Source: Catonella massiliensis
GTDB taxonomy: Bacteria; Bacillota; Clostridia; Lachnospirales; Lachnospiraceae
Direction of reading: 5' to 3'
Assembly (NCBI RefSeq): GCF_016651435.1
Contig: NZ_JAEPRJ010000001.1
Span: 496,001-560,000 of the forward strand
Length of the DNA stretch: 64,000 nt
This document shows positions 10,097-18,805 of this stretch, piece after piece; position 1 is the first letter of the stretch; each line of letters begins with the position of its first letter. Both the position numbers and the translations under genes were made by a program. The notes under the pieces are model-generated. The model was not told where the DNA came from and did not search any database. It saw only the letters and a list, made by a program, of their open reading frames with translations.

Positions 10097-13000
10097 ATGT
10101 GGAAAAAACATGGTTCTGCTATACTTGCACTGGTGCTTACGGCAGCGCTTTTCCTTACAGGGGTAAGGCTTCCAGGCAATGTATTCGCGGCAGGAAGTGA
10201 CAAGACTAGTCTGGTAAAGGATATGCCAACTACGTCTATCGAGTTTAAGCAGGGGAAAAATGGTGGTAACAACTACGAAGATGTTATCACGGATTCATCT
10301 TTAATTGACTTATCAAGAAACATCCTGGTGAATATCGGCTTTACAGCCGTATTTGAGGGTGAGGAAGACTCAGAAAACCGTATTAAGAAAAATGATTTTG
10401 TTGAGTTTGACTTGGGAGACAATATAAAGCTTGCAGCAGGTACCAATAAAACAGTTGTGCCTGTAATAGATAAGGACAGCAAACTAAAGGTCTGTGATGC
10501 AATCTTTACAAAGAATGCAGCAGGAAGGCTTATAGCAAGATTTGACTTTTCAGACACAGATGACAAGGTATTTAAGCAAAAAGATGCTAGAATTGGAGCA
10601 TCTATGGAGCTTAAAGCAGATGCAAGTAAAATCAACTTTGAAAAAAATGTACTAAAAATAACCCTATTAGGTAAAGAATATGAAATAGGTAAGATAGACA
10701 GTGCTGTCAGAGTCAAAAAAGAAGGTGTTTTTGATCCGAAGAACAGCAAAGTTGACTGGACTATAAAGTTTGAAAGATATATCAAGGACACAAATCCTGT
10801 TAAGTATATAAGTCTTGAGGGCTTCAGCCTTGTGGAAGGACCTACCATCCATCCTGCTCTCGGCGGTGATTATATACCGGGCTCACTTAGGATAAATAAC
10901 AAAAATGTGGGTGACTTCGAGGAGTACCTTGACAGCCACATCAATGAAAAGATGTTTAGGTATAAGTTACAGGCATCAGACTTAAATCCAGCTAACCCTG
11001 GAGTTGCAGTTGCGACTGTAAGTACTAGAGTAAATGCTGCAGGATTTTATAAGCCTGGTGATAAATTTGTTACCTATCAGAATACTGCAAGAGTAGTAAA
11101 GTTCCCTGAGAATTCAAATAGTTCATCAGGTGCGGCCTACGACACTGCAGCTGTTCAAGTGAAAAAGTTTGGTGAAAAAAGAGGAGATCTTGACAATACA
11201 GGAAAGAAGATTACCTGGAGAGTTACATTAAATGAGCCTGGCTATGACCTGGGCGACCTGGTAGTAGAAGACGAATTACAAAATGACAGAACAGGAAGGC
11301 TTGCACAGACCTTCGTAAAGGCAACAATTAGAACCTGGGATACTGCTGGGAACAAGTGGAAAGGTGAGCCTGCTACAATTGTACCTACACAGTCAGGAAA
11401 GAAGTTAACCTTCAATATTCCTAATGTAAAAGAAAAGAGAGAGCTTGTAATAGAGAGCACCATCGAGCCTGATAACTACCTTGCAATCTTTGATAATGAT
11501 GCTTATGCCTGGTGGAACAATAACACTAAGAACAAGGTAAAGCTCCATGCTTATGTATACACAAGAGCTGTCGGTGACAAGCCTTATGGTACAATAAGAA
11601 AAGAAGCGGACTACAGAAATGTATCTCTTGAGGAGGCTAAGTTTAGCCAAAAAGTTGGAAAGTTCGTAGGAAATGAGCCTGAGTGGGTAATAAATGTTGA
11701 TAGAAACGCAGTTAGTTCACCTGGCACATATAATCTCTATGATGTATTTATATTTGATAACAATACTGAGGTGAGCAGAGATGTTGTAAATGAAGGAAAT
11801 GGCTACTCTGTAAGAAAGGTAGGAGAGAATTCAGTTACCTCTCTTGCTAGTGGTGCTAAGCTTAAGGATATAATGCCCGATAAGGGAAAACATCAGAGAC
11901 TGTTAAATCTTGCCAAGCCTCTTACATCAGCTACAGAAGGCGTTACAAGCAATGTGTATGAGATCGTTAAGGATGGTAAGGTAGTAGGCCACGTACTTGA
12001 GACTAAGCTTGTAAATGATAAGGTAAACTTTGTAAAGTTCAAGTCAAGAATAACTGACCGCGAAGTAATTATGACTCCTGATTCAAAGGTAGATAACTAC
12101 GCTGTTCTCACCAAGGGAGCTCATCCTGTACTTTCTGACAAGGCTGAGTACAGATATTATGGAAAGATGCTCTTAAAGCAGACACTTTCAGCAGAGGCAG
12201 CTAATAAGTTATTGGCTGATTACAATGCTGAGGCAGTAAATGATGATGTAATCAACTCAGCAAATGAGCTTATCAACAACCAGGCTACAGCTTTTGACAG
12301 AAAGACTAAGTCCATAGTATATAAAATCAGTGTAAATGCAGCTGAATTAAAGGACGTAGATGGAGATGTAGGTAAGTTCATATTAAGAGAAGTTGTGCCG
12401 GATGACAGGTTCATGCTTGTTCCTATAGCCGAGGACAAGGATAATCCTGCCAATGATAAATACTTTGTTATGTACAAGGGAACACCGGCTGTTAAAGAGC
12501 CTGGTGAGACTGTGGGTGATGCAGGATCTAAGGTTGAAGAGGTAAATGCTTATGGCAAATACCTTACTGATGATGAACTTAAGGCTAAGGGCATTAGCTC
12601 TGAGTATATCACAAGAGGTTCAGAGAAGCTTGCCCTTCAGATTAACTTTGACAAGCTTGACGCTCCTTACGCTATATTTGTTAAGCTAAGACTCAAGGAT
12701 GTAAACATCAATGAGAGATTCTTGTCCAGAAACAATGCTTACCTTGGTCTTGAAGGGTATTCAACCTTTGGAACCAATCTAAGGCAGAACCAGAAGGTAT
12801 ATATGAGTCTTGCTTATGCAAACTATGATAACAGATACCTCTGGAAGAACTACGATGGCCAGCAGGACACAGATAAGGTCTACTTAGATGAACAGGGATT
12901 TATCAACTGGAATGTATATTACAGACCATATAGAGTGTACGAAAACAGTGACAATACCGAGGTATCGCTTGTAGACAAGCTTGGTGCAGGCGTTGTCCTT

Positions 13001-14371
13001 AGAAAAGAAAAGGGTAGTGATAAGCTCATCTTAGAGGGCGACAACTACAAGATAGCTAAGGGTACATTTGATGAAAAGGGCAATTTTGTGGCAGAGAAAG
13101 AAATAACAGAAAACCTTGATAAGATATTCTCCTATGACGTAAAGGAAGGTCAGCTTGTTGTTAAAATACCTGATAGAAACAGTACCTATAAGATATCTTA
13201 TATTACAGATTTTGCAGACGATACAAAGCGTGGAGATGGTCTTAGCAACTCGGTAGCTCTTTACGAAAACTCTGTTCTTAAGGGAAGCCGCATAAGTGTT
13301 AAGCACACTGTTACTGCCAATGCATTTGCCCGCATACGAAACAAGATATATCAGCGCCTGAACATAGTAAAGACTGATGCAGAGGGAGCAAAGCTATCTG
13401 GAGCTGAGTTTAGCTTTAAGAAGATTGCAAGCGGAAGTGCTGCTAAGATAAATCTTGGAACATTTAAGACAGGAACTGATGGAGCTATCAAGATAGAAGA
13501 GCTTTCAGCAGGATATTATGAGCTTGTTGAAACAAAGGCTCCGGAAGGGTATGTACTAAACAGTGAACCATATAACATAAAGGTCGTAGAACTTGAAAGC
13601 GGCTTTAAGGTAGAACTGGTCGGAGATTATGAAGGCAAGGCTACACTTTTGCAGAATGAGATTAAGGTAATCAACAAGAAGAAGGGAGAACTTCCTCCTA
13701 CAGTGATTACTCCAAGTGCAATTGTGACTCCAAGCGCGGTTGTAACGCCAAGTGCGGTAGTAACTCCTAGCACGATAACAACTCCTGGTGCAGTATTGAC
13801 ACCAAGTGCAGTAGTAACTCCAGGTGCAGTAGTAACTCCTAGCGCAGTTGTAACTCCAGGTACGATAACAACTCCTGGTGCAGTAGTAACTCCTAGCGCG
13901 GTTGTAACTCCGGGAGCGGTATCAACCCCAGGTGCAGTTGTAACCCCTGGTGTGGTGACACCTCCTGCACCTGAGAATCCGGTACCTTCTGTTCCGGTCA
14001 TCCCTAAAACGCCGGACACACCTAATCCGGTACCTGTAATTCCGGTTACACCAAGCCCAACACCTCTCGTGCCTTCATATCCTATAAATGATACACCTGA
14101 TCCAAATGAGCCAAACAGCCCTGATGAATTCGAGGTTATTGGTGAAGATGGAACTCCTCAGGGTAAGGTTATAAAGAAGACCAGGCCAAACGGAGAAAAA
14201 GAGTATGTATTTGAAAAGGATGGTACTCCTTTAGCAGGATTTAAGGCTAAGCAGAAGAAGGCTCTTCCTAGAACCGGTGGCGCTGCCACAGTTTGGTATT
14301 ACGCAGCAGGTCTTGGCCTTGTACTTATGGCAGGTTTTACCTTTAGGAAGCGTAAAGAGGAAGAAATCTAA
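10097..14371 (+). CDS. LPxTG-anchored pilin/adhesin-like surface protein with VTPSA repeats
   Basis: This large secreted protein (1,424 residues from this start) has a signal peptide (MWKKHG then a hydrophobic stretch ending VFAAGS near residue 33). A long set of collagen-binding/isopeptide-type beta domains follows. A SpaA/Cna-B-like domain comes near 1,085-1,190 (LNIVKTDAEGAKLSGAEFSF to YELVETKAPEGYVLNSE), then a proline-rich stalk of VTPSAVVTPGAV-type repeats. It ends with the sortase signal LPRTGG, a hydrophobic helix and RKRKEEE. The ATG at 10097 has AAGGAG six bases before it. An upstream GTG at 9983 would add 38 charged residues ahead of the signal peptide and is less likely. Adhesion is inferred from architecture. 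Confidence 0.88.
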   Translation: MWKKHGSAILALVLTAALFLTGVRLPGNVFAAGSDKTSLVKDMPTTSIEFKQGKNGGNNYEDVITDSSLIDLSRNILVNIGFTAVFEGEEDSENRIKKNDFVEFDLGDNIKLAAGTNKTVVPVIDKDSKLKVCDAIFTKNAAGRLIARFDFSDTDDKVFKQKDARIGASMELKADASKINFEKNVLKITLLGKEYEIGKIDSAVRVKKEGVFDPKNSKVDWTIKFERYIKDTNPVKYISLEGFSLVEGPTIHPALGGDYIPGSLRINNKNVGDFEEYLDSHINEKMFRYKLQASDLNPANPGVAVATVSTRVNAAGFYKPGDKFVTYQNTARVVKFPENSNSSSGAAYDTAAVQVKKFGEKRGDLDNTGKKITWRVTLNEPGYDLGDLVVEDELQNDRTGRLAQTFVKATIRTWDTAGNKWKGEPATIVPTQSGKKLTFNIPNVKEKRELVIESTIEPDNYLAIFDNDAYAWWNNNTKNKVKLHAYVYTRAVGDKPYGTIRKEADYRNVSLEEAKFSQKVGKFVGNEPEWVINVDRNAVSSPGTYNLYDVFIFDNNTEVSRDVVNEGNGYSVRKVGENSVTSLASGAKLKDIMPDKGKHQRLLNLAKPLTSATEGVTSNVYEIVKDGKVVGHVLETKLVNDKVNFVKFKSRITDREVIMTPDSKVDNYAVLTKGAHPVLSDKAEYRYYGKMLLKQTLSAEAANKLLADYNAEAVNDDVINSANELINNQATAFDRKTKSIVYKISVNAAELKDVDGDVGKFILREVVPDDRFMLVPIAEDKDNPANDKYFVMYKGTPAVKEPGETVGDAGSKVEEVNAYGKYLTDDELKAKGISSEYITRGSEKLALQINFDKLDAPYAIFVKLRLKDVNINERFLSRNNAYLGLEGYSTFGTNLRQNQKVYMSLAYANYDNRYLWKNYDGQQDTDKVYLDEQGFINWNVYYRPYRVYENSDNTEVSLVDKLGAGVVLRKEKGSDKLILEGDNYKIAKGTFDEKGNFVAEKEITENLDKIFSYDVKEGQLVVKIPDRNSTYKISYITDFADDTKRGDGLSNSVALYENSVLKGSRISVKHTVTANAFARIRNKIYQRLNIVKTDAEGAKLSGAEFSFKKIASGSAAKINLGTFKTGTDGAIKIEELSAGYYELVETKAPEGYVLNSEPYNIKVVELESGFKVELVGDYEGKATLLQNEIKVINKKKGELPPTVITPSAIVTPSAVVTPSAVVTPSTITTPGAVLTPSAVVTPGAVVTPSAVVTPGTITTPGAVVTPSAVVTPGAVSTPGAVVTPGVVTPPAPENPVPSVPVIPKTPDTPNPVPVIPVTPSPTPLVPSYPINDTPDPNEPNSPDEFEVIGEDGTPQGKVIKKTRPNGEKEYVFEKDGTPLAGFKAKQKKALPRTGGAATVWYYAAGLGLVLMAGFTFRKRKEEEI
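13700..13968 (+). repeat. Coding repeat, VTPSA/VTPGA stalk
   Basis: About fifteen 18-bp units encode six-residue repeats of the form VVTPSA, VVTPGA or ITTPGA. Third positions vary between units (gcg, gca, ggt, gga), so the array has diverged by synonymous change and is under protein-level selection. It forms an extended cell-wall-spanning stalk before the LPRTGG anchor. Confidence 0.9.
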
Positions 14372-14407
14372 AATAAAGTACGGTTTATAAAGATAAACAC
14401 AAGATAA

Positions 14408-14454
14408 GCCCGCCCTCCACCTAAGCAGGTGACAGGGCGGGCCTTTGTCTTGAT
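14408..14454 (+). terminator. Terminator of the surface protein gene
   Basis: A strong GC stem, GCCCGCCCT (14408-14416) with AGGGCGGGC (14434-14442), encloses an inner hairpin CACCT...AGGTG. It is followed by CTTTGTCTTG. It lies 36 bp after the stop. Confidence 0.85.
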
Positions 14455-14548
14455 TGTACCAACTATTTTTATTATTGTAAAAATGCCATAAAAGCGGTAA
14501 AATAGAAAGATAATATAAAACATTATTGAAAGGACTTGTGACATAGAT

Positions 14549-16513
14549 ATGAGACATGGATTTGTAAAGGTTGCCGCAGTTACTCCTGATATAAGGGTTG
14601 CAGACTGTAATTTTAACGGAGAGAGCATAATTAAAGAAATGAAATACTGTGCAGAGATGGGAGCAAAGATAGCGGTCTTCCCAGAGCTTACGATTACAGG
14701 CTATACCTGTGGCGAGCTTTTTCTTCAGGAGAGGCTCTTAAGTGCGGCCCTTGATACCCTTAAGGAGATAATTAAGGCAAGCGTAGGTCTTGATATGCTT
14801 ACTTTTGTGGGACTGCCATTTGAGACTGACGGAAAGCTTTACAATGTTGCTGCTGTATTTAAGGACGGAGAACTCCTAGGCCTGGTGCCAAAGAGATTCA
14901 TCCCTAACTACTCAGAGCTATACGAGGCGAGACATTTTGCGCCTTGTGTAGGGGAGAACAGGCTCTTAGACTGGAAAGAAAACAAGACCGGCTATACTTA
15001 CTTTGGCAATAAGCTGATATTTGAAAATAAAGATATTAAAAATCTAAAAGTAGCTGCTGAAATCTGTGAGGATCTTTGGGTAGTCATTCCTCCAAGCAAC
15101 CATCACGCTATGGCAGGTGCAACCATTATAGCTAACCTCTCAGCAAGCCCTGAGATTATGGGTAAGCAGGAGTATAGAAGAAATCTCGTTCAGGGACAGT
15201 CAGCAAGGCTTAATGCCGGCTACATCTACGCTACAACAGGAGAAGGTGAGTCTACTACAGACCTAGTATTTGGAGGGCACAATCTGATATGTGAAGATGG
15301 CATCATCCTTGCGGAAAAGCCGAGATTTAAGAATGGTACCATCATTACAGAGATAGACATAAACAAGCTTGCCTACGAGAGAAGAAAGATGAATACCTGT
15401 GAAATAATGGGCTGGGAGAGCTATGACTTTATAGACTTCTCTTACGAAAATGTATATACCACAGAGAAAAACAGTGAAGGTAAGTCTGAGAAAAAGCTCA
15501 TAGAGACACCTCTTCTTAGAACCTTTCCAAAGTCTCCCTTCATACCTGAGTGTAAGGAAGAAAGAGACAGCAGTTCAGAGGATGTTATTACCATTCAGGC
15601 ACTTGGACTTAAGAAGAGAATGGCTCATACAGGCTGTAAATACGCTATAGTTGGCCTCTCCGGAGGACTTGACTCGACCCTTGCTGCCATCGTTATATGT
15701 AGGACTATGAACATGTTAGGTCTTAGCAGGGAAAATGTGATAGCAGTAACCATGCCTTGCTTTGGAACTACAGGAAGGACCTACCACAATGCCATAAAGC
15801 TTGCAAAGGAGCTTGGCATCACACTTCGTGAAATAAACATCAAAGAGTCTGTGCTTTCCCACTTAAAGGACATAGGCCACGATGTAAATGACCACAATGT
15901 AACATTTGAAAATGCACAGGCTCGTGAGCGTACACAGGTACTTATGGACCTGGCCAATGAGTACGGAGGCCTCGTTATAGGAACAGGCGACATGAGCGAG
16001 CTGGCACTTGGCTTTGCTACATACAATGGGGACCATATGTCTATGTACGGTGTAAATGCATCCATTCCTAAGACGCTTGTAAGGCAGTTAGTAAGACATG
16101 CTGCTGAACTTGCTCTTGAAGACGGAAAGAAGGAACTGTCAGATGTACTTACCGACATAGTTGAGACACCGGTAAGCCCTGAGCTTCTTCCAACCAATGA
16201 TGACGGTGAGACCGAGCAGAAGACAGAGGCTATAGTGGGTCCTTATGAATTAAATGACTTCTTCCTCTACAACATGGTAAGATGGGGAATGGAGCCTGAC
16301 AAGCTATATAGAATTGCCTGTCTTACATTTGCAGATGAGTATACAAAAGAAGAGATAGAGAAGTGGCTAAAGAGCTTTTACCGCAGATTCTTCGCACAGC
16401 AGTACAAGAGGTCCTGTCTTCCTGACGGACCAAAGGTAGGCTCGGTAACACTGTCTCCTAGGGGAGACTTCAGGATGCCTTCAGATGCTGTAGGAGATTT
16501 GTGGCTAAAATAA
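14549..16513 (+). CDS. nadE: Glutamine-hydrolysing NAD+ synthetase
   Basis: The 654-residue enzyme has an N-terminal nitrilase-type glutaminase domain (residues 1 to about 300; catalytic E in FPELTITGYTC, K near LVPKRFIPNY, C in EICEDLW). A C-terminal ATP-pyrophosphatase synthetase domain carries SGGLDS near residue 371. It makes NAD+ from nicotinic acid adenine dinucleotide, ATP and glutamine in the cytoplasm. Length is normal for the two-domain type. The next gene starts 18 bp after its stop, so the sugar acyltransferase and glycosyltransferase may share its transcript. Confidence 0.95.
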   Translation: MRHGFVKVAAVTPDIRVADCNFNGESIIKEMKYCAEMGAKIAVFPELTITGYTCGELFLQERLLSAALDTLKEIIKASVGLDMLTFVGLPFETDGKLYNVAAVFKDGELLGLVPKRFIPNYSELYEARHFAPCVGENRLLDWKENKTGYTYFGNKLIFENKDIKNLKVAAEICEDLWVVIPPSNHHAMAGATIIANLSASPEIMGKQEYRRNLVQGQSARLNAGYIYATTGEGESTTDLVFGGHNLICEDGIILAEKPRFKNGTIITEIDINKLAYERRKMNTCEIMGWESYDFIDFSYENVYTTEKNSEGKSEKKLIETPLLRTFPKSPFIPECKEERDSSSEDVITIQALGLKKRMAHTGCKYAIVGLSGGLDSTLAAIVICRTMNMLGLSRENVIAVTMPCFGTTGRTYHNAIKLAKELGITLREINIKESVLSHLKDIGHDVNDHNVTFENAQARERTQVLMDLANEYGGLVIGTGDMSELALGFATYNGDHMSMYGVNASIPKTLVRQLVRHAAELALEDGKKELSDVLTDIVETPVSPELLPTNDDGETEQKTEAIVGPYELNDFFLYNMVRWGMEPDKLYRIACLTFADEYTKEEIEKWLKSFYRRFFAQQYKRSCLPDGPKVGSVTLSPRGDFRMPSDAVGDLWLK

Positions 16514-16531
16514 GCACTATAAGGAGGGGAT

Positions 16532-17197
16532 ATGGTACTTGGAATATATGGATACGGCGGACACGGGCTCGAGGTAGAAGAGCTTGCAATGGTGATTAAC
16601 GAAAAAGAGAACAGGTGGGAAAAGGTCATATTTATTGATGATGCCACCGAAAAGACAGACGGAGAGAGGATTATCACCTTTACTGAGGCAAAAAGCAAAT
16701 ACAGTGCTTCAGAGATTGAGTTTATGACAGGTATAGGGGAGCCTGTAGTGAGAGATAAGATATACAAGAAGGTAAAAGAGGCAGGCTATAGCTTTGCCAC
16801 CCTCATCCACCCATCGGCGGTCATTGCAGGCAGTGCAAGGCTTGAAGAAGGGGTGATGATAGGCTCTAATGCCTTTATCTCGGTGAAGACGCATTTGCAG
16901 GAAAATGTACTCATACAGCCCCTTGCGGCGATTGACCACGAGTGCAGTGTCGGAAGGAACTCAGTTGTGTCCAGCTTCGTGGCTATGGGCGGTGGCTCAA
17001 GCCTTGGGGAGAATTCCTTCATCGGGCTAAATGCTTGTGTGAAGCAGGGAGTAGGCATTGGTGACGGCTCTGTGGTTGGCATGGGCTCTGTGGTTATAAA
17101 GGATGTAGATGACAGAGTAATGGTAGTGGGCAATCCTGCAAGGAAGATAAAGATGGGCGATGTAAGGGCATTTTACGACATTAGAAAAGGTAAATAA
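16532..17197 (+). CDS. Sugar O/N-acyltransferase, NeuD/PglD family
   Basis: The 221-residue protein has the NeuD-type N-terminal Rossmann-like domain starting IYGYGGHGLEVEEL. A left-handed beta-helix of hexapeptide repeats follows (HPSAVIAGSARLEEGVMIG onward), with the acetyl-CoA-binding end GNPARKIKMG. NeuD/PglD enzymes acetylate nucleotide-activated amino sugars such as UDP-4-amino sugars. Here it sits directly before a glycosyltransferase (one base apart), so it probably serves the polysaccharide pathway. The exact acceptor cannot be read from sequence. Confidence 0.85.
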   Translation: MVLGIYGYGGHGLEVEELAMVINEKENRWEKVIFIDDATEKTDGERIITFTEAKSKYSASEIEFMTGIGEPVVRDKIYKKVKEAGYSFATLIHPSAVIAGSARLEEGVMIGSNAFISVKTHLQENVLIQPLAAIDHECSVGRNSVVSSFVAMGGGSSLGENSFIGLNACVKQGVGIGDGSVVGMGSVVIKDVDDRVMVVGNPARKIKMGDVRAFYDIRKGK

Positions 17198-17198
17198 C

Positions 17199-18428
17199 AT
17201 GCAGATATTGTTTCTAACACTTATGAAAATATACTCTCCCTCAGATGAGGGGATATATATGGATTTGATGAAATGCTTTGCAGAGAAAGGCCATAAAGTC
17301 TCCATAATATCGCCGCTTGAGAAGAAGGAGGCGGGAGAGGAAGAGGTTATAAGTGCCCCGAATATAAGCCTTGTAAGGTGTAGAACAGGAAACCTCTTTG
17401 GAGTGGGTATGCTTGAAAAGGGGATATCCCAGATGAGGCTTGCTTCGCAGTACTTAAAAGCTGTCTATAAATATTTTCCGGAGACTAAGTTTGACCTTAT
17501 ATTATACTCAACTCCTCCCATCAGCCTGGCTACGGTAGTAGAGAAGATAAAAAGGAGTACCGGAGCGGCTACCTATCTTTTACTAAAGGATATCTTCCCA
17601 CAGAATGCTGTGGATATAGGTATATTAAAGCCATTTATGGCGAAAGCACTATTTAGAAGCAAAGAAAAAAAGCTCTATGAGATATCTGACTATATAGGCT
17701 GTATGTCACCTGCCAATGTAGACTACCTGCTTAAGCATAATGAAATCGACAGTAACAAGGTGGAAGTCTGCCCTAATTCTATAAAGGTTGAGGTGGATAT
17801 CAGTGTAGCATTAAGTGCTGATAGTATCGCTAAATCAAGGGAAAATGATAGAGAAGAGCTGTTTGCTAAATACGATATCCCGGTAGATAAGACCATATTT
17901 CTCTACGGAGGAAATCTTGGCAAGCCTCAGGACATACCTTTCATCATAGAGTGCATCAAGAAGGCTTCCACGGTAGAGGAGGCTTACTTTGTAGTCTGCG
18001 GTGACGGGACCGAATACGGAAAGCTTCTGGCATTTGTAAGTGAGTATAAGCCAAGCAATCTCACTCTGATTAAATCCCTCCCTAAGGCTGATTATGACAG
18101 GCTTGTAAGAGTCTCTGATGTCGGGATGATATTTCTTGACCATAGATTTAGTATACCAAACTTCCCTTCAAGGCTCCTGTCCTACCTTAAAGAAGGTATC
18201 CCTGTTCTTGTCTGCACCGATAAAAACACTGATATCGGAAGGATTGCAGAGGATAATGACTTCGGGCTTAGCTCTACAAGTGATAACGTGGAAGACTTTA
18301 TCTCAAATGTAAGTAAGCTTACGGATAAAGGGCTAAGACTACGCTTGGGAGAGAACGGATATAGATATTTACTTGAGAATTATACGGTGGAGAGAAGTTA
18401 CGAGATAATTATGAGGCATTTTAATTAG
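17199..18428 (+). CDS. Glycosyltransferase family 4 (WbuB-like)
   Basis: The 409-residue GT-B enzyme has the N-terminal domain with STPPIS and LLLKDIFPQNAVDIGIL, a segment shared with WbuB/WcaI-type transferases that often add L-fucosamine or related sugars. Its C-terminal domain has the donor site IFLYGGNLGKPQDIPFI and the E-containing loop near LKEGIPVLVCTD. The cell has genes for UDP-L-FucNAc (capEFG) about 2 kb downstream, so FucNAc is a reasonable donor guess, but this is inference. It ends the nadE-side gene group; the first toxin-antitoxin cassette follows. Confidence 0.82.
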   Translation: MQILFLTLMKIYSPSDEGIYMDLMKCFAEKGHKVSIISPLEKKEAGEEEVISAPNISLVRCRTGNLFGVGMLEKGISQMRLASQYLKAVYKYFPETKFDLILYSTPPISLATVVEKIKRSTGAATYLLLKDIFPQNAVDIGILKPFMAKALFRSKEKKLYEISDYIGCMSPANVDYLLKHNEIDSNKVEVCPNSIKVEVDISVALSADSIAKSRENDREELFAKYDIPVDKTIFLYGGNLGKPQDIPFIIECIKKASTVEEAYFVVCGDGTEYGKLLAFVSEYKPSNLTLIKSLPKADYDRLVRVSDVGMIFLDHRFSIPNFPSRLLSYLKEGIPVLVCTDKNTDIGRIAEDNDFGLSSTSDNVEDFISNVSKLTDKGLRLRLGENGYRYLLENYTVERSYEIIMRHFN

Positions 18429-18456
18429 TCTAATGAAATTATAGAATCTGCATTTC

Positions 18457-18485
18457 TTGATATTAACTACAAAGTATGTTAAGAT
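18457..18485 (+). promoter_or_regulatory. Promoter of toxin mRNA, cassette 1
   Basis: TTGATA (18457-18462), a 17-bp spacer and TAAGAT (18480-18485) with an extended TG (TATGTTAAGAT) place the start near 18492, exactly at the GGAGAGTAT arm. The same arrangement recurs in cassette 2. Confidence 0.72.
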
Positions 18486-18492
18486 TGATGTT

Positions 18493-18571
18493 GGAGAGTA
18501 TTCGCGATAAAATGGTAAACTCCCTAAGTATAAACCGATTATTCGGAATAATACGAAGGGAGGTGGTATCG
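18493..18571 (+). promoter_or_regulatory. Structured 5' UTR of toxin mRNA, cassette 1
   Basis: The predicted leader carries three elements in order. An arm GAGAGTAT (18494-18501) is complementary to ATACTCTC at 18759-18766. CTCCCTAAG (18520-18528) is complementary both to CTTAGGGAG at 18733-18741 and, through CTCCCT, to the ribosome binding site AGGGAGG (18557-18563). A small hairpin CCGA-TTAT-TCGG lies between. The ribosome site can therefore be hidden locally, and the two mRNA ends can pair. All pairings are conserved in cassette 2. Confidence 0.7.
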
Positions 18572-18679
18572 ATGACGACCTACGAAATCATCATGATTTT
18601 CCTTGGGATAGTAGCTTTATTAATATCCTTTGGTGGTCTCCTCATAGCCATTCTTACTTATCTCAACAAGAGAAAGTAA
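18572..18679 (+). CDS. Holin-like type I toxin peptide, copy 1
   Basis: This is a 35-residue peptide: short polar start MTTYEI, one hydrophobic helix (about residues 5-29) and a basic tail LNKRK. The pattern fits the holin-like/TxpA-type membrane toxins of Firmicutes, which depolarise the membrane when expressed freely. The ATG at 18572 has GGGAGGTGG eight bases upstream. Reading further upstream in frame gives a 67-codon frame, but those codons are the conserved structured leader. A near-identical copy lies at 20284. Toxin identity rests on size, helix, duplicated structured UTRs and antisense promoter, not on a database match. Confidence 0.72.
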   Translation: MTTYEIIMIFLGIVALLISFGGLLIAILTYLNKRK

Positions 18680-18682
18680 TAA

Positions 18683-18769
18683 CCAGCTTGTCGCCAAACA
18701 AGCTTGGTAGTCCAATTGGACACTAATTAAAGCTTAGGGAGCATTCATTTTGTAATGGATACTCTCTTC
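18683..18769 (-). ncRNA. Predicted antisense antitoxin RNA, cassette 1
   Basis: The antisense promoter at 18776-18804 would start a minus-strand RNA near 18769, running back over the toxin mRNA 3' UTR. Its 5' end contains GAGAGTATCC, the same sequence as the toxin mRNA 5' arm, so it can compete for the toxin 3' arm as well as pair directly. A hairpin (18683-18691 with 18699-18708) lies in the overlap. The 3' end of this RNA is not defined; the left coordinate is a guess at the hairpin. Confidence 0.55.
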
Positions 18770-18775
18770 TCCATA

Positions 18776-18804
18776 ACTATATCATATATATGGGGTAAAT
18801 TCAA
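18776..18804 (-). promoter_or_regulatory. Antisense (antitoxin) promoter, cassette 1
   Basis: On the minus strand TTGAAT (18799-18804), a 17-bp spacer and TATAGT (18776-18781) face back into the toxin gene. Cassette 2 has the same -10 at the same position. The -35 sits one base from the diguanylate cyclase stop codon (18806-18808), with no terminator between. Confidence 0.65.
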
Positions 18805-18805
18805 G

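Noticed and set aside
13700..13968. CRISPR-like regular repeats
   Set aside because: Units are 18 bp without spacers and in frame, encoding a protein stalk.
13627..14019. Minus-strand open frame with GVTTAPGV-like repeats
   Set aside because: It is the antisense shadow of the VTPSA repeat coding array; the plus-strand frame has signal peptide, domains and LPRTGG anchor.
18476..18571. 67-codon version of the toxin frame starting upstream
   Set aside because: The upstream codons are the promoter and structured leader; the ATG after GGGAGGTGG is conserved in both copies.
18493..18772. Inverted terminal repeats suggesting a small insertion element (MITE)
   Set aside because: The arms coincide with predicted mRNA ends, left flanks show no target-site duplication, and conserved promoters lie outside the arms, so RNA pairing explains them better.
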